Positions 48,423 through 59,562 are shown, counted from the stretch's first letter. The stretch is DNA of 64,000 bases from Pseudonocardia oceani (GCF_019263585.2 NZ_JADQDF010000001.1:1612001-1676000), one strand, 5' to 3'. Notes: generated from the letters alone by a model not told the origin. Numbers and translations are program-made.

Positions 48423-50888
48423 TCAGTCGTCGTTCCCGACCGGCAGGCCCTTGGCGACCTGCATGAGGAACTCGATGTTGGTGCGGGTCTTCTTGAGCTG
48501 GGTGAGCAGCAGGTCGATGGCCTGCTGGTCGTCCAGCGCCGAGAGCACGCGGCGCAGCTTGACCATGACGGCCAGCTCGTCGGGCGAGAGCAGCAGCTCC
48601 TCCTTGCGGGTGCCCGAGTCGCCGACGTCGACGGCCGGGAAGACGCGCTTGTCGGCGATGCGGCGGTCGAGCTTGAGCTCGGCGTTGCCCGTGCCCTTGA
48701 ACTCCTCGAAGATCACCGTGTCCATCGTGGAACCGGTCTCGACGAGCGCGGTGGCGAGGATGGTGAGCGAGCCACCGTTCTCGATGTTGCGCGCGGCGCC
48801 GAGGAAGCGCTTGGGCGGGTAGAGCGCCGTGGAGTCGACACCACCGGACAGGATCCGGCCCGACGCGGGCGCGGCCAGGTTGTAGGCGCGGCCCAGGCGG
48901 GTGATCGAGTCGAGCAGCACGACGACGTCGTGGCCCATCTCCACCAGGCGCTTCGCGCGCTCGATGGCGAGCTCGGCGACCGTGGTGTGGTCGGTGGCCG
49001 GGCGGTCGAAGGTGGAGGCGATGACCTCGCCCTTCACCGACCGGGTCATGTCGGTGACCTCCTCCGGCCGCTCGTCCACGAGGACGACCATGAGGTGGCA
49101 CTCCGGGTTGTTCGTGGTGATCGCGTTGGCGATCGCCTGGAGCACCATCGTCTTGCCGGCCTTGGGCGGGCTGACGATGAGCGCGCGCTGGCCCTTCCCG
49201 ATCGGCATGACCAGGTCGATGATCCGCGTGGTCATGATGTGCGGCTCGGTCTCGAGGCGCAGCCGGTCGTTCGGGTAGAGCGGCGTGAGCTTGGTGAACT
49301 CCGCGCGGTTCCGCGACGCCTCCGGGTCCTGCCCGTTGATGGTGTCGACGCGCACGAGCGGGTTGAACTTCTGGCGCGACTGCTCGCCCTCGCGGCCCTC
49401 GCGGACCGCACCGGTGATCGCGTCGCCGCGGCGCAGGCCGTGCTTGCGCACGAGCGAGAGCGAGACGTAGCAGTCGGTCGGGCCGGAGAGGTAGCCCGTG
49501 GTCCGGACGAAGGCGTAGTTGTCCAGGATGTCGACGATGCCGGCGACGGGCAGCAGCACGTCGTCGTCGCGCACCTCGGTGTCGACGTTGCCCTGGCCGC
49601 CGCCGCCCGGCGCACCGGTGCGGTCGCGGTCGCGGCCCCGACGGCGGTCGCGGAAGCGGCGGCCGCGCCGGCCGCGGCCGTCGCCGTCCTCGTCGCCGTC
49701 GTCGTCCGGGCGGTTGTCGCGCGGGCCGCGGTTGTCGTTGCCCCCGCGGTCGTTCCGGTCGTTCCGGTCCCGCTCGGCGCGGTCGTTGCCGCCCCGGTCG
49801 TTCCGGTCGCGCTCGTTCCGGTCGCGGTCGTTGCGGTCGCGGTCGTTGCGGTCGTTGCCGCCCCGGTCGCGGTCGCCGCGGGTGTCGGTCTGCCCGCTCT
49901 GGGCCGTGCCGCTCTGCGCCGATCCGTTCTGCGCCGATCCGCTCTGCGCCGATCCGCTCTGCGCTGATCCGTTCTGCGCCGCGCCGTTCTGCGTGACGGC
50001 GGGCGCATCCTGGGCGGCGGCGGGCGCCTGGGCGGCGTCGTTCTGGCCACCGTTCTGCCCGGCGCTCTGCGCCGCGCTCTGGTCGCGCCGGTTGCGGCCG
50101 CGACCGCCGCGCACCACCTCGCCGGGCTCGCCGGCGTCGGCGGCCGCGGGCTCGGCCTGCTGCTGCTGGTCGGCGCCGCGCCCGCGGCGGCTGCGGCTGC
50201 GGCGGCCACCGCCCTCGGACGGGGTGTCGGTGTCGGTCGCCGGGGCGGAGCCGTTGGTGGCCGGGGCCTGCTCGACGGCCGGGGCCTCGACGACCGGGGC
50301 CTCCGCGACGGGGGCCTCCGCAGCGGGGGCGGACGCAGCGGCGATGGACGCAGCGGGGGCGGGCTCGGCCGCGGCCGGAGCCGGGGTCTCGACCGGCGCG
50401 GGGGCCGCAGCGGGGGTCGACGCAGCGAGGTCCGACGCAGCGGGGGTCGACGCAGCGGGGGTCGACGCAGCGGGGGTCGACGCAGCGGGCGCCGACGTGG
50501 AGTCGGGCGCGCCGGCCGGGCGGGACGCCGTGCGGCGGCGACGGGTGGTGGGCGCGGGCGCGGTGGCCGGGGCCGCAGCGGCCTCGGCGGCCACGGGCTC
50601 GGCGGCCACGGGCTCGGCGGCCACGGGCTCGGCGGCCGGGACCTCGGCGGCGGGCGCCGGGGTGGCCGGGGTGGCGGCCGGGGCCGCGCTGTCCGGGAGG
50701 GACGGCTGGGGGGCCGGCGACCCGCCCTGGCGCTCCTTGATGGCGGCGATGAGATCGCCCTTGCGCATCCCGGTGGTGCCGGTGATGTTCAGCTCCTCGG
50801 CCAGCTGGCGGAGCTCCGCCAGCACCATGCCGGTGAGGCCGCCCCGCTTGCGGGCGGGCGTGGTGCTGACGAGATCGGTCTCGCTCAC
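48423..50888 (-). CDS. rho: transcription termination factor Rho with large N-terminal insertion
   Basis: 821 aa hexameric RNA helicase. N-terminal Rho_N helical domain (about 18-52: [20 protein letters not shown]) is followed by about 380 residues of low complexity, then the RNA-binding fold and RecA core from about residue 434. Motifs: VSPPKAGKT (Walker A), [16 protein letters not shown] (Walker B/catalytic Glu) and the [13 protein letters not shown]-loop region. The insertion begins Ala/Pro/Glu-rich, continues with Ser/Gln/Ala/Gly repeats and ends in Asn-Asp-Arg repeats and Arg-Gly-Arg clusters. GTG 50888 with AGGA 5-6 nt upstream; the upstream open frame is spurious. E. coli Rho is 419 aa; actinobacterial Rho proteins commonly carry such insertions. 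Confidence 0.95.
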   Translation of the reverse strand: MSETDLVSTTPARKRGGLTGMVLAELRQLAEELNITGTTGMRKGDLIAAIKERQGGSPAPQPSLPDSAAPAATPATPAPAAEVPAAEPVAAEPVAAEPVAAEAAAAPATAPAPTTRRRRTASRPAGAPDSTSAPAASTPAASTPAASTPAASDLAASTPAAAPAPVETPAPAAAEPAPAASIAAASAPAAEAPVAEAPVVEAPAVEQAPATNGSAPATDTDTPSEGGGRRSRSRRGRGADQQQQAEPAAADAGEPGEVVRGGRGRNRRDQSAAQSAGQNGGQNDAAQAPAAAQDAPAVTQNGAAQNGSAQSGSAQSGSAQNGSAQSGTAQSGQTDTRGDRDRGGNDRNDRDRNDRDRNERDRNDRGGNDRAERDRNDRNDRGGNDNRGPRDNRPDDDGDEDGDGRGRRGRRFRDRRRGRDRDRTGAPGGGGQGNVDTEVRDDDVLLPVAGIVDILDNYAFVRTTGYLSGPTDCYVSLSLVRKHGLRRGDAITGAVREGREGEQSRQKFNPLVRVDTINGQDPEASRNRAEFTKLTPLYPNDRLRLETEPHIMTTRIIDLVMPIGKGQRALIVSPPKAGKTMVLQAIANAITTNNPECHLMVVLVDERPEEVTDMTRSVKGEVIASTFDRPATDHTTVAELAIERAKRLVEMGHDVVVLLDSITRLGRAYNLAAPASGRILSGGVDSTALYPPKRFLGAARNIENGGSLTILATALVETGSTMDTVIFEEFKGTGNAELKLDRRIADKRVFPAVDVGDSGTRKEELLLSPDELAVMVKLRRVLSALDDQQAIDLLLTQLKKTRTNIEFLMQVAKGLPVGNDD

Positions 50889-51228
50889 AGATGTCCTTCC
50901 TGACCGACCGGGTCTGATGCCCTGGTCAGCGGATGTCACACACTCGCCCGGACGGTGTGCCGGACGACATGTCGGTCTACGGATCGAGGGCCATCGGACC
51001 TCACGGCCGCCCCGACAGGCAGGGGCGACGATCACTGCGACTGTTCGCGGGGGCGGCCGCTCGGGCCGGGCGCGGGTCTGGCTCCAGCACTGGTCCGGTG
51101 TGAACCAGGGTGCCGGGGTGCGCAGATGGCCCGAGTGGCCACGCGGAAGACGCGTGGATCGCCGTTGCGTGCCCGAGACTAGACTCCCCCGCTGGTCACG
51201 GCAACCACCACCCCCGGCGTGGCGGCCC
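50889..51228 (-). promoter_or_regulatory. rho promoter and long 5' leader
   Basis: 340 bp between thrB and rho. Minus-strand -35 TTGCCG (51204-51199), exactly 17 bp, then -10 TAGTCT (51181-51176). Transcription starting near 51169 gives a leader of about 280 nt before the rho GTG, long enough for autogenous control by Rho. A 7-bp perfect hairpin (CCACGCG 51139-51145 / CGCGTGG 51151-51157) lies at the start of the leader. No protein-like ORF seen. Confidence 0.6.
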
Positions 51229-52131
51229 TCAGTCGATCTCCACCTGCGCGCCCGCCGTGTCGATCGGCAGCGGCAGCGTGGCGAAGCCGTGCAGGTCGAG
51301 CCCGGCGGGCAGGGTGCCGTCGGAGGTGAGGGCCAGCACGGTGGGACCGGCGCCGGAGATGGCGGCCGGGACCCCGTGGGCGCGCAGCGCGTCGACCAGG
51401 TCGGCCGAGTCCGGGTACGCCGGACGCCGGTAGCCCTGGTGCAGGCGGTCCTCGGTGGCGGGGAGCAGCAGCTCGGGGCGCTGCGTGAACGCCAGCACCG
51501 ACAGTGCGGTGCGACTGCCCGTGAAGGCGGCGTCGACCAGCGGGACCCGGTCGGGCAGCAGCCCCCGGGTGGTCGAGGTCGACGACTCCGTCCCCGCGAC
51601 GAGCGCCACGGGGTGGATGCCCGGGTGCGCGTCGAGCCGTACAGCGTGGAAGCGCCCCGCCGTATTCCCGACGGTCTCCCAGGCGATGACGAACCCGCCG
51701 AGCAGGCTGGCCGCCGCGTTGTCGGCGTGGCCCTCCATACCGGCCGTGACCTGCAGCAGCGTGTCGCGCTCGAGCTCGACGTCACGGCCCGCGAGCACGA
51801 CCGCGGCGACGGCCCCGGCCACCGCGGCGGCGGCGGAGCTGCCCAGTCCGCGCGAGTGCGGGATGGCGTTGACGCAGCGCAGCCGCAGCCCCGCGGGGGC
51901 GTCGCCGGTGATGTTCCAGGCGGTGCGCATGGCGCGGACGACGAGGTGCGTGTCGTCGCAGGGCACCTGCCCCGCGCCCTCGCCGACGACCTCGACGCCG
52001 ACGCCGTCGTCGGCGACCCACGCCTCGACCTCGTCGTAGAGGCCCAGCGCGAGGCCGAGGGAGTCGAACCCGGGGCCGAGGTTGGCCGACGACGCCGGCA
52101 CGCGGACGCGGACCTGACGGGGCCTGCCCAT
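51229..52131 (-). CDS. thrB: homoserine kinase
   Basis: GHMP kinase making O-phosphohomoserine. 300 aa: N-terminal VPASSANLGPGFDSLGLAL, ATP motif PHSRGLGSSAAAAVAG (about 91-106) and C-terminal ISGAGPTVLAL. ATG 52131 lies 55 nt after the thrC stop. Last gene of hom-thrC-thrB. Confidence 0.96.
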   Translation of the reverse strand: MGRPRQVRVRVPASSANLGPGFDSLGLALGLYDEVEAWVADDGVGVEVVGEGAGQVPCDDTHLVVRAMRTAWNITGDAPAGLRLRCVNAIPHSRGLGSSAAAAVAGAVAAVVLAGRDVELERDTLLQVTAGMEGHADNAAASLLGGFVIAWETVGNTAGRFHAVRLDAHPGIHPVALVAGTESSTSTTRGLLPDRVPLVDAAFTGSRTALSVLAFTQRPELLLPATEDRLHQGYRRPAYPDSADLVDALRAHGVPAAISGAGPTVLALTSDGTLPAGLDLHGFATLPLPIDTAGAQVEID

Positions 52132-52186
52132 CAGGTGGGGTCCGTCAGTGGGAGCACCGGCGTCCGGGTCGTCGGCGGAGGGCGCA

Positions 52187-53305
52187 TCAACGCAGCTCCA
52201 GCGCGTCGGCGACGGCGCTCGGGTCGATGGGGATGACGGTGGGCGCGGGCGCGGTGAGCAGCGCCGTGTCGGGGTCCTTGAGGCCGTGCCCGGTGACGGT
52301 GCACACCACCAGGGAGCCGCGCGGCAGCGTGCCGTCGGCGCTCGACTGCAGCAGCCCCGCGACGCTCGCCGCCGACGCGGGCTCGACGAACACCGCCTCG
52401 CGGGAGGACAGCAGCCGGTAGGCGTCGAGGATCTCCTCGTCGGTGACGGCGGCGAAGCGCCCACCGGACTCCTCGCGCGCGGCCTGCGCCTGCGCCCAGG
52501 ACGCGGGCGACCCGATCCGGATGGCCGTGGCGATCGTCTCCGGGTTCTTCACCGGCGCGCCGTGCACGAGCGGTGCGGCGCCCGCGGCCTGGTAGCCGAA
52601 CATCCGCGGCGGGGAGTCGATCAGGCCGTCCGTCGCGTAGGCGCGGTAGCCGGCCCAGTAGGCGGTGATGTTGCCCGCGTTGCCCACCGGCAGGCAGTGG
52701 ATGTCGGGCGCGCGGCCGAGCTCGTCGCAGATCTCGTAGGCCGCGCTCGCCTGCCCGGCGATCCGGGTGGGGTTCACGGAGTTGACCAGCGCGGCCACCG
52801 GGTACTCGGCCGCGGTCTTGCGGGCGAGCTCCAGGCAGTCGTCGAAGTTGCCCTGGACCTGCACGATCCGCGCCCCGTGCGCGACCGCCTGCGCGAGCTT
52901 GCCGAGCGCGATCTTGCCCTGCGGCACGAGGACGGCGCAGGTCATGCCCGCGCGGGCGGCGTAGGCGGCGGCCGAGGCGGACGTGTTGCCCGTGGACGCG
53001 CAGATCACGCCCTGCTTGCCCTGCGCGAGCGCGTCGGTGACCGCCATCGTCATCCCGCGGTCCTTGAACGAGCCCGTCGGGTTGGCGCCGTCGACCTTGA
53101 GGAACACCTCGCAGCCGGTGAGCTGCGACAGGTGCGGCGCCGGGAGCAGCGGCGTACCGCCCTCCCCGAGCGTGACGACCGTCCAGCCCGGCTCGACCGG
53201 CATCCGGTCGCGGAACGCCTCGATGACGCCCGGCCAGCGGGTGGACCGCCCGACGGGAGCGAGGGGGGATGTCGCAGGAGGGGATGTCGCGGAGGTGGAG
53301 GTCAC
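52187..53305 (-). CDS. thrC: threonine synthase
   Basis: PLP enzyme converting O-phosphohomoserine to threonine. 372 aa with the PLP Lys in [27 protein letters not shown] and [12 protein letters not shown] (phosphate loop). GTG 53305 overlaps the hom stop by 4 nt (GTGA). Confidence 0.97.
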   Translation of the reverse strand: MTSTSATSPPATSPLAPVGRSTRWPGVIEAFRDRMPVEPGWTVVTLGEGGTPLLPAPHLSQLTGCEVFLKVDGANPTGSFKDRGMTMAVTDALAQGKQGVICASTGNTSASAAAYAARAGMTCAVLVPQGKIALGKLAQAVAHGARIVQVQGNFDDCLELARKTAAEYPVAALVNSVNPTRIAGQASAAYEICDELGRAPDIHCLPVGNAGNITAYWAGYRAYATDGLIDSPPRMFGYQAAGAAPLVHGAPVKNPETIATAIRIGSPASWAQAQAAREESGGRFAAVTDEEILDAYRLLSSREAVFVEPASAASVAGLLQSSADGTLPRGSLVVCTVTGHGLKDPDTALLTAPAPTVIPIDPSAVADALELR

Positions 53306-54645
53306 GGGGCCACACCCTTTCGTCCGAGGTCCTCGACGCGCAGCACGCTGTCGACGGCGTGCACGGCATCGAGCCCGGCCAGCACGCGGACGGTCGCGGC
53401 GAGCGCCGCCTCCGGGGCCGCGTGCGTGACGACGACGAGCCGCGCGGCGCTGACCGGGTCGGCTCCGGCGGAGTCGGCGACACCGCCGGTCTGGCGCACC
53501 GCGGCGATGCTGACGCCCTGCGCGGAGAACTCCCCCGCGATGGCCGCCAGCACGCCCGCGCGGTCGGCCACCTCGAGGCTCACGTGGTAGCGGGTGGCGA
53601 CCGCGCCGATCGGCAGCACGGGCAGGTGCGCGTAGGCCGACTCGCGCGCCCCGCGCCCGCCGTGGACGCGGTTGCGCGCGACGGCCACGAGGTCGCCGAG
53701 CACGGCGCTGGCGGTGGGGGCGCCGCCCGCGCCCTGGCCGTAGAACATGAGCTGCCCCGCGGCCTCGGCCTCGACGAACACGGCGTTGAACGCGCCGTCG
53801 ACGCCGGCCAGCGGGTGCGTGGCGGGGATCATCGCCGGGTAGACCCGGGCGGAGACCGACTCCGGGGTGTCGGCGGTGGCGGGCGCGCGCTCGCAGATCG
53901 CCAGCAGCTTGATCACGCAGCCGATGCCGCGCGCGGCGGCGATGTCGGACGCGGTGACGTACCGGATGCCCTCGCAGTGCACGTCGGCGGCCGTGACGCG
54001 GGTGTGGAAGGCCAGCGTCGCGAGGATGGCGGCCTTGGACGCGGCGTCGTAGCCGTCGACGTCGGCGCTCGGGTCGGCCTCGGCGTACCCGAGCCGGGTG
54101 GCCTCCTCCAGCGCGTCGGCGTAGCCCGCGCCCGACTCCGTCATCGCGGAGAGGATGAAGTTGGTGGTGCCGTTGACGATGCCGGCGACGCGGGTGATGC
54201 GGTCGCCCGCCAGGCTCTCGCGCAGCGGGCGCAGCAGCGGGATCGCGCCGGCGACCGCGGCCTCGTAGAACAGGTCGACGCCCGACGCGTCGGCGGCCTC
54301 GGCCAGCGCCGCGCCCTCCTCGGCGAGCAGCGCCTTGTTGGCCGTGACCACCGACTTGCCGGCCTTGAGCGCCTCGAGCAGCAGCGTGCGTGCGGGCTCG
54401 ATGCCGCCGATCACCTCGACGACCACGTCGACGTCCTCGCGCGTGACGAGCGCCGTGGCGTCGGTCGTGAGCAGGTCACCCAGCTCGGGGTGCTTGTGCG
54501 GGCGCCGCACGGCCACGCCGACGAGCTCGACCGGGGCCCCGGCGCGTGCGGCCAGCTCTCCCGCCTGCTCGCGCAGCAGGCGCACGATCTCGCCGCCGAC
54601 GGTGCCGCACCCCAGCAGTGCGACCCGCACCGCGTTCCCGTTCAC
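53302..54645 (-). CDS. hom: homoserine dehydrogenase
   Basis: 447 aa. N-terminal NAD(P) domain ([11 protein letters not shown]), catalytic domain with [11 protein letters not shown] and the Lys/Asp-containing segment ([15 protein letters not shown]), and a C-terminal ACT domain (about 360-430) for threonine feedback. Separate from aspartokinase. GTG 54645 with GAGGAG 5 nt upstream. Confidence 0.96.
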   Translation of the reverse strand: MNGNAVRVALLGCGTVGGEIVRLLREQAGELAARAGAPVELVGVAVRRPHKHPELGDLLTTDATALVTREDVDVVVEVIGGIEPARTLLLEALKAGKSVVTANKALLAEEGAALAEAADASGVDLFYEAAVAGAIPLLRPLRESLAGDRITRVAGIVNGTTNFILSAMTESGAGYADALEEATRLGYAEADPSADVDGYDAASKAAILATLAFHTRVTAADVHCEGIRYVTASDIAAARGIGCVIKLLAICERAPATADTPESVSARVYPAMIPATHPLAGVDGAFNAVFVEAEAAGQLMFYGQGAGGAPTASAVLGDLVAVARNRVHGGRGARESAYAHLPVLPIGAVATRYHVSLEVADRAGVLAAIAGEFSAQGVSIAAVRQTGGVADSAGADPVSAARLVVVTHAAPEAALAATVRVLAGLDAVHAVDSVLRVEDLGRKGVAP

Positions 54646-54721
54646 GCTCGCTCCTCGCTGACGACAGTGGGGGTCATGCTCCGGTGCGCGACCGCGTCGC
54701 CGCCCGCGCGCGTGACAGGAC

Positions 54722-56179
54722 TCACGGGCCGACCTCCAGCCGGAACTGGTCCTCGACGGTCTCGCGGCGCAGCAGCACCCGCGCCTGCCCGTCCCGCACC
54801 GCGACCACCGCGGGGCGCGGCAGGCGGTTGTAGGAGCTCGCCATCGAGTAGCAGTACGCCCCGGTGGCCGCGACGCCGAGCAGGTCGCCCGGGGCGAGGT
54901 CGGCGGGCAGCCAGCAGTCGCGCACGACGATGTCGCCGCTCTCGCAGTGCTTGCCGACGACCCGGGACAGCACGGCCTCGCCGGTGCCGTCGCGCTCCGA
55001 GGAGCGCGACACCAGCCGGCAGTCGTAGACGGCGTCGTAGAGAGCGGTGCGGATGTTGTCGCTCATGCCGCCGTCGACGCTGACGTAGCGGCGGCCCGAC
55101 GACGCGCCCCCCGCCGACCGTCCCAGCGGTACGTCCTTGAGCGTGCCGACCTCGTAGAGCGTGACGGTGCCCGGCCCGGCGATCGCGCGCCCGGGCTCGA
55201 CGGCGATCTCCGGTACGTCGAGCTCCTCGGCGTGGCACTCCTTCTTGACGATGCCGCGCAGCTCCTCGGCGAGCTCGGCGACGTCGAGCGGGGTCTCGTC
55301 CGCCCGGTAGGCGATGCCGAAGCCGCCGCCGAGGTCGAGCGTGGTGAGCGCGGTGAGTGCGGCACCCCCGTGCTCCTCGTGCAACGCGGCCAGGAACCGC
55401 ACCACGCGGTGCGCGGCGACCTCGAAGCCCTCGGTGTCGAAGATCTGGCTGCCGATGTGGCTGTGCAGCCCGACCAGCGACAGCCCCGGGGAGCGCAGCA
55501 CGCGCCGCGCCGCCTCGGCCGCTGCGCTCGCGTCGCCGCCCGCGATGGAGAAGCCGAACTTCTGGTCCTCGTGGGCGGTGGCGATGAACTCGTGCGTGTG
55601 CGCCTCGACCCCGACCGTCAGCCGGATCATCACGGGCGTGACGACGCCGTGCGCGGTGGCGATCGCGTCGAGGCGGGCGATCTCGTGGAAGGAGTCGAGC
55701 ACGACCCGGCCCACACCCGCCTCGACGGCGGCGGTGAGCTCCTCGGTGGACTTGTTGTTGCCGTGCACCGCGATCCGCTCGGCCGGGAAGCCCGCGCGCA
55801 GGGCGACGGCGAGCTCGCCGCCGCTCGCCACGTCGAGCGAGAGGCCCTCCTGCGCGACCCAGCGTGCGACCTCGACCGACAGGAACGCCTTCGCCGCGTA
55901 GTGCACCGACGCGGCGCCGAACGCGGCGGCGAACTCCGCGGCGCGCGAGCGGAAGTCGTCCTCGTCGACGACGAACAGCGGCGTGCCGAAGCGCTCGGCG
56001 AGGTCGCGGACGTCGACGCCCGCCACCTCCAGCGCGCCGGACCGCCCGCGCGCGGCGTGCCGCGGCCAGACCGACGGGGCCAGCTCGTCGAACCCGGCGG
56101 CGTCGACGGGGCGCGGGCCGGCGGTCTCGGGCGGCGCCGAGATGCCGGCGTGCAGCGGCCCGGCCGGGTGCGCCCTCAT
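54722..56179 (-). CDS. lysA: diaminopimelate decarboxylase
   Basis: Last step of lysine synthesis. 485 aa alanine-racemase-fold PLP enzyme: PLP Lys in VHYAAKAF, His of the HIGSQ motif, GGGFGIAY and catalytic Cys-Glu-Ser (GKHCESGD). ATG 56179 with GGAGG 7 nt upstream. 76 bp upstream of hom on the same strand. Confidence 0.97.
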   Translation of the reverse strand: MRAHPAGPLHAGISAPPETAGPRPVDAAGFDELAPSVWPRHAARGRSGALEVAGVDVRDLAERFGTPLFVVDEDDFRSRAAEFAAAFGAASVHYAAKAFLSVEVARWVAQEGLSLDVASGGELAVALRAGFPAERIAVHGNNKSTEELTAAVEAGVGRVVLDSFHEIARLDAIATAHGVVTPVMIRLTVGVEAHTHEFIATAHEDQKFGFSIAGGDASAAAEAARRVLRSPGLSLVGLHSHIGSQIFDTEGFEVAAHRVVRFLAALHEEHGGAALTALTTLDLGGGFGIAYRADETPLDVAELAEELRGIVKKECHAEELDVPEIAVEPGRAIAGPGTVTLYEVGTLKDVPLGRSAGGASSGRRYVSVDGGMSDNIRTALYDAVYDCRLVSRSSERDGTGEAVLSRVVGKHCESGDIVVRDCWLPADLAPGDLLGVAATGAYCYSMASSYNRLPRPAVVAVRDGQARVLLRRETVEDQFRLEVGP

Positions 56180-56213
56180 GACTGCGCCTCCGCGGAGAGG
56201 AGCACGTCGGCGC

Positions 56214-57857
56214 TCACATCCGCTCCGGCGCGCTGACGCCCAGCAGACCCAGGCCGTTGGCCAGCACCTGCCGCGCGGCCACGCACAGCGCGAGGCGGGC
56301 GCGGTGCAGGTCGGAGATCTCCTCGTCGCCCATCGGCAGGACGCGGCAGGAGTCGTAGAAGCGGTGGTAGGTGGCGGCGAGCGTCTCCAGGTAGCGGGCG
56401 ACCCGGTGCGGCTCGCGCAGCTCCGCCGCCGTGGCGACGACGGCCGGGAACTCGCCGATCGTGCGGATCAGCTCGCCCTCGCGCGGGTGCTCCAGCAGGC
56501 CGAACGACGTGCCGGGCTCCAGCCCGACGTCGGCGGCGTTGCGCGCCAGCGACGAGAGCCGCGCGTGGGCGTACTGGACGTAGAAGACGGGGTTGTCGTT
56601 GGTCCGGCGGCTCAGGATGTCGAGGTCGAGGTCGAGCACCGAGTCGATCGAGCTGCGGATCAGCGAGTAGCGGGCGGCGTCGACGCCGACGAACCCGACG
56701 AGGTCGTCCATGCTCACCGCGGTGCCGGCGCGCTTGCTCATCTTGAGCATCTGGCCGTCCTTGAACAGCCGCACCATCTGCCCGATCAGCACCTCGACGG
56801 TGTTCGGGTCGTCGCCGAACGCCGCCGCGGCCGCCCGCAGGCGCGCGATGTAGCCGTGGTGGTCGGCGCCGAGCATGTAGATGCACAGGTCGAAACCGCG
56901 GGCGCGCTTGTCGAGGTAGTAGGCGAGGTCGCCGGCGATGTAGGCGGGCTTGCCGTCGCTCTTGATGACGGGGCGGTCCTTGTCGTCGCCCTCGTCGGTG
57001 CTGCGCAGCCACCAGGCGCCGTCGGAGAAGTAGAGGTTGCCCGAGTCCTTGAGCCGCTGCACCGCGGTGTCGACGGCCCCGTTGTCGTGCAGCGTCTTCT
57101 CGTGGAACCACACGTCGAAGTCGGTGCCGAAGGCGTGCAGGGCGCGCTTGATCTCGTCGAACATGAGGTCGACGCCGATCCTGCGGAAGACCTCGTCGCG
57201 GTCGGGGTCGGTGAGCGCCCCGGGCTCCGCGGCCAGCACCTGCGCGGCGATCTCGCCGATGTAGGCGCCGCCGTAGCCGCCCTCGGGCGTCGGGCGGCCC
57301 TCGGCCGCGGCCACCAGCGAGGAGACGAAGCGGTCGATCTGGCCGCCGGCGTCGTTGAAGTAGTACTCGCGGGTGACCTTGGCGCCGCGCGCGGCCAGGA
57401 CCCGGCCCAGGGCGTCGCCGACGGCGGCCCAGCGGGTGTGGCCCAGGTGCAGCGGGCCGGTCGGGTTGGCCGAGACGAACTCGAGGTCGACGACGCGGTC
57501 GGCGTACTCGTCGCCGGTGCCGTAGGCCTCGCCCGCCGCCAGGACCTCGCCGACGACCGCGCCCTGGGCGTCGGCCGCGAGGCGCAGGTTGATGAAGCCG
57601 GGGCCGGCGATCTCGGCCGAGGCGATGCCGTCGCGGCCGGTGAGGGCCTCGACGAGCCAGCCCGCCAGGTCGCGCGGCGCGACCCCCGCCTTCTTCGCGG
57701 TGCGCATGGCGACGTTCGTGGCGTAGTCGCCGTGGTCGGGGTTGCGGGGGCGCTCGACACCGACGTCGTCGGGCAGCGCCGCGACGTCCAGGCCGCGCGT
57801 CGTGAGAACCTCGGTCGCTGTGGCGCGGACCAGGTCGGCGAGCTGGGCGGGAGTCAC
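56214..57857 (-). CDS. argS: arginyl-tRNA synthetase
   Basis: 547 aa class I synthetase: HLGH form of HIGH ([12 protein letters not shown]), KMSK form in LKMSKRAGT, and C-terminal helical anticodon domain. GTG 57857 is preceded by TAGACT (minus strand, 57869-57864) at 6 nt, so probably leaderless. A tRNA-Arg gene lies 1.6 kb upstream on the other strand. Confidence 0.97.
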   Translation of the reverse strand: MTPAQLADLVRATATEVLTTRGLDVAALPDDVGVERPRNPDHGDYATNVAMRTAKKAGVAPRDLAGWLVEALTGRDGIASAEIAGPGFINLRLAADAQGAVVGEVLAAGEAYGTGDEYADRVVDLEFVSANPTGPLHLGHTRWAAVGDALGRVLAARGAKVTREYYFNDAGGQIDRFVSSLVAAAEGRPTPEGGYGGAYIGEIAAQVLAAEPGALTDPDRDEVFRRIGVDLMFDEIKRALHAFGTDFDVWFHEKTLHDNGAVDTAVQRLKDSGNLYFSDGAWWLRSTDEGDDKDRPVIKSDGKPAYIAGDLAYYLDKRARGFDLCIYMLGADHHGYIARLRAAAAAFGDDPNTVEVLIGQMVRLFKDGQMLKMSKRAGTAVSMDDLVGFVGVDAARYSLIRSSIDSVLDLDLDILSRRTNDNPVFYVQYAHARLSSLARNAADVGLEPGTSFGLLEHPREGELIRTIGEFPAVVATAAELREPHRVARYLETLAATYHRFYDSCRVLPMGDEEISDLHRARLALCVAARQVLANGLGLLGVSAPERM

Positions 57858-57863
57858 TCCAAG

Positions 57864-57911
57864 AGTCTAGGAGGTGCTGCTCATGGGTTTCTCAGGCACC
57901 GCTCCTAGACT
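57864..57911. promoter_or_regulatory. divergent argS / DUF3105 promoters
   Basis: Minus-strand TAGACT at 57869-57864 serves argS; plus-strand TAGACT at 57906-57911 probably serves the DUF3105-DUF305 pair, leaving a leader of about 55 nt. Identical -10 boxes face away from each other 36 bp apart. Confidence 0.55.
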
Positions 57912-57970
57912 CGGGGGCCGCAAGGGCCGTCCGGGTGACGGCACCCGGACGCGCGATGGTGGGACGGTTC

Positions 57971-58756
57971 ATGGTCAGCGGCAAGAACAGCAAGGCGGTG
58001 CGCAACGCGCGCGCCGCGGTCGTGACCCAGCGGTCGACGCCGTGGGGCCTCATCTCGGCGGTGGTCGTCGTGGTGCTGTTCGCCGGCGCCGTCTTCGGCT
58101 ACGCGTTCCTGCGCGGGGAGGAGAACGCCGAGCGGCTGTCGGCGCTCGCGCCGTTCACGCCCACCGCGGAGAACCCCGACCCGTCGACGCAGATCGAGGG
58201 CGTCCAGGTGATCGAGTACACCGGCGGACAGCACGTCGACCCCGTCACGCAGGTCGCCTACACGCAGAGCCCGCCCTTCGGCGGCGCGCACGACGCGGTC
58301 TGGGCCGCCTGCAACGGGGTCGTCTACGACCAGGCCGTGCGCAGCGAGAACCTCGTGCACTCCCTGGAGCACGGCGCGGTGTGGATCACCTACGACCCGG
58401 ACCAGGTCAGCGGGGCGGCGCTCGACACGCTCCGCGCGAAGGTCGAGGGCCAGCAGTACATGGTCATGTCGCCGTTCCCGGGCCTCGACACCCCGTTCTC
58501 CCTGCAGTCCTGGGGCCACCAGCTCAAGCTGACCGACGTGAACGACGCGCGGATCGACCAGTTCGTCGCCGCGCTGCGCGTCAACCGCAACACCCACCCC
58601 GAGCCCGGCGCGAGCTGCGCCGAGGTCGGCGTCTCCGGCGGCTTCGTCCGCTCGTCCCCGCCGCCCTTCGTCCCCGCCCCGGCGCCCGGCACCCCCGGCA
58701 CGCAGGCCGAGACCACCGCGGGCGCCGACGCGGTCACGCCCGACGCGGGATCGTGA
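57971..58756 (+). CDS. DUF3105 membrane-anchored protein
   Basis: 261 aa. A basic N-terminus, one membrane helix (LISAVVVVVLFAGAVFGYAF, about 25-44) and an extracytoplasmic domain with PPFGGAHDAVW, CNGVVYDQAV, NLVHSLEHGAVWITYDP (His cluster) and a second conserved Cys near the end. Typical DUF3105; two Cys could form a disulphide. Function unknown. ATG 57971 chosen by size; ATG 57956 possible. Stop overlaps the DUF305 start (GTGA). Confidence 0.88.
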   Translation: MVSGKNSKAVRNARAAVVTQRSTPWGLISAVVVVVLFAGAVFGYAFLRGEENAERLSALAPFTPTAENPDPSTQIEGVQVIEYTGGQHVDPVTQVAYTQSPPFGGAHDAVWAACNGVVYDQAVRSENLVHSLEHGAVWITYDPDQVSGAALDTLRAKVEGQQYMVMSPFPGLDTPFSLQSWGHQLKLTDVNDARIDQFVAALRVNRNTHPEPGASCAEVGVSGGFVRSSPPPFVPAPAPGTPGTQAETTAGADAVTPDAGS

Positions 58757-59454
58757 CCGTCTCGGTGGAGCGTCCGCCGACCTCGCCGTCCCCCGCGGAC
58801 GGCGAGGCGCGGTGGGTGCGTCCGTTCGTCGCGGTCGTCGCGGTGGTGGGCCTGCTCCTGCTCGGCGCCGCGGGCGGGCTGCTGCTCGGCGTGCCCGGCT
58901 CGTCGTCGACGCCCGAACCGGGAAGCGTCGACGTCGGGTTCTCGCAGGACATGTCGGTGCACCATCTGCAGGGCGTCGACATGGCGAGCTGGGAGCGCGA
59001 CCACACCACCGACCCGGTTCTCGCGCAGCTCGCCACCGACATCGAGAAGACGCAGAACAACCAGGTCGGCCAGATGCAGGGCTGGCTCGCGCTGTGGGAC
59101 GCCCCGGCGCTGCCCATCGGCGGCTACATGGCATGGATGACCGGCGAGCACGGACACGCGGGGATGGGCACGGGCGCCGCGGACGGCCCGGTCGCCACGA
59201 TGCCCGGGATGGCCAGTACCGCCGAGCTCGACGCCCTGCGCGCCGCGACCGGCCCCCGGCTCGACGTCCTGTTCCTGCAGCTGATGCTGCGCCACCACGA
59301 GGGCGGGGCCGAGATGCTGCGCTACGCCGCGGAGAGCGCGTCGGTGCCGCAGGTCCGCAGCCTCGCCTCCCAGATGCTCAGCTCGCAGACCTCGGAGGCC
59401 GAGTACCTGCGCCAGCTGCTGCTCGCCCGCGGCGGGACGCCCCTGCCGCTGTGA
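58753..59454 (+). CDS. DUF305 (ferritin-like) membrane-anchored protein
   Basis: 233 aa. One membrane helix (about 24-46) then two DUF305 repeats with His/Met motifs: DMSVHHLQGVDMA in the first and LMLRHHEGGAEML in the second. A Gly/His/Met-rich stretch (EHGHAGMGTG) lies between. Copper or other metal binding outside the cell has been proposed for the family. Translationally coupled to DUF3105, so the two probably act together. Confidence 0.9.
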   Translation: MTVSVERPPTSPSPADGEARWVRPFVAVVAVVGLLLLGAAGGLLLGVPGSSSTPEPGSVDVGFSQDMSVHHLQGVDMASWERDHTTDPVLAQLATDIEKTQNNQVGQMQGWLALWDAPALPIGGYMAWMTGEHGHAGMGTGAADGPVATMPGMASTAELDALRAATGPRLDVLFLQLMLRHHEGGAEMLRYAAESASVPQVRSLASQMLSSQTSEAEYLRQLLLARGGTPLPL

Positions 59455-59461
59455 CCGGGCC

Positions 59462-59485
59462 GGGTGCGCTAGGCTTGACGCACCC
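59462..59485. promoter_or_regulatory. hairpin and -10 region before tRNA-Arg
   Basis: GGGTGCG (59462-59468) and CGCACCC (59479-59485) form a 7-bp hairpin 7 nt after the DUF305 stop, terminator-like. Its loop contains TAGGCT (59470-59475), a -10 box 12 nt before the tRNA 5' end. One element may end the upstream operon and start the tRNA. Confidence 0.45.
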
Positions 59486-59487
59486 GA

Positions 59488-59562
59488 GCCCCCGTAGCTC
59501 AGGGGATAGAGCGTCGCCCTCCGGAGGCGAAAGCGCAGGTTCGAATCCTGCCGGGGGCACCA
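59488..59562 (+). tRNA. tRNA-Arg (anticodon CCG)
   Basis: Cloverleaf complete: acceptor GCCCCCG/CGGGGGC, D-arm GCTC-AGGGGATA-GAGC, anticodon arm TCGCC-CTCCGGA-GGCGA with anticodon CCG at 59521-59523 (reads CGG), short variable loop, T-arm GCAGG-TTCGAAT-CCTGC, discriminator A and encoded CCA (59560-59562). Confidence 0.97.

Noticed and set aside
49720..50000. Short DNA repeats within rho considered as a CRISPR or minisatellite element
   Set aside because: They encode the Asn/Asp/Arg and Ser/Gln repeats of the Rho insertion and carry no spacer structure.
50955..51182. 75-codon plus ORF in the rho leader
   Set aside because: No ribosome binding site or recognisable sequence; lies over the rho promoter on the opposite strand.
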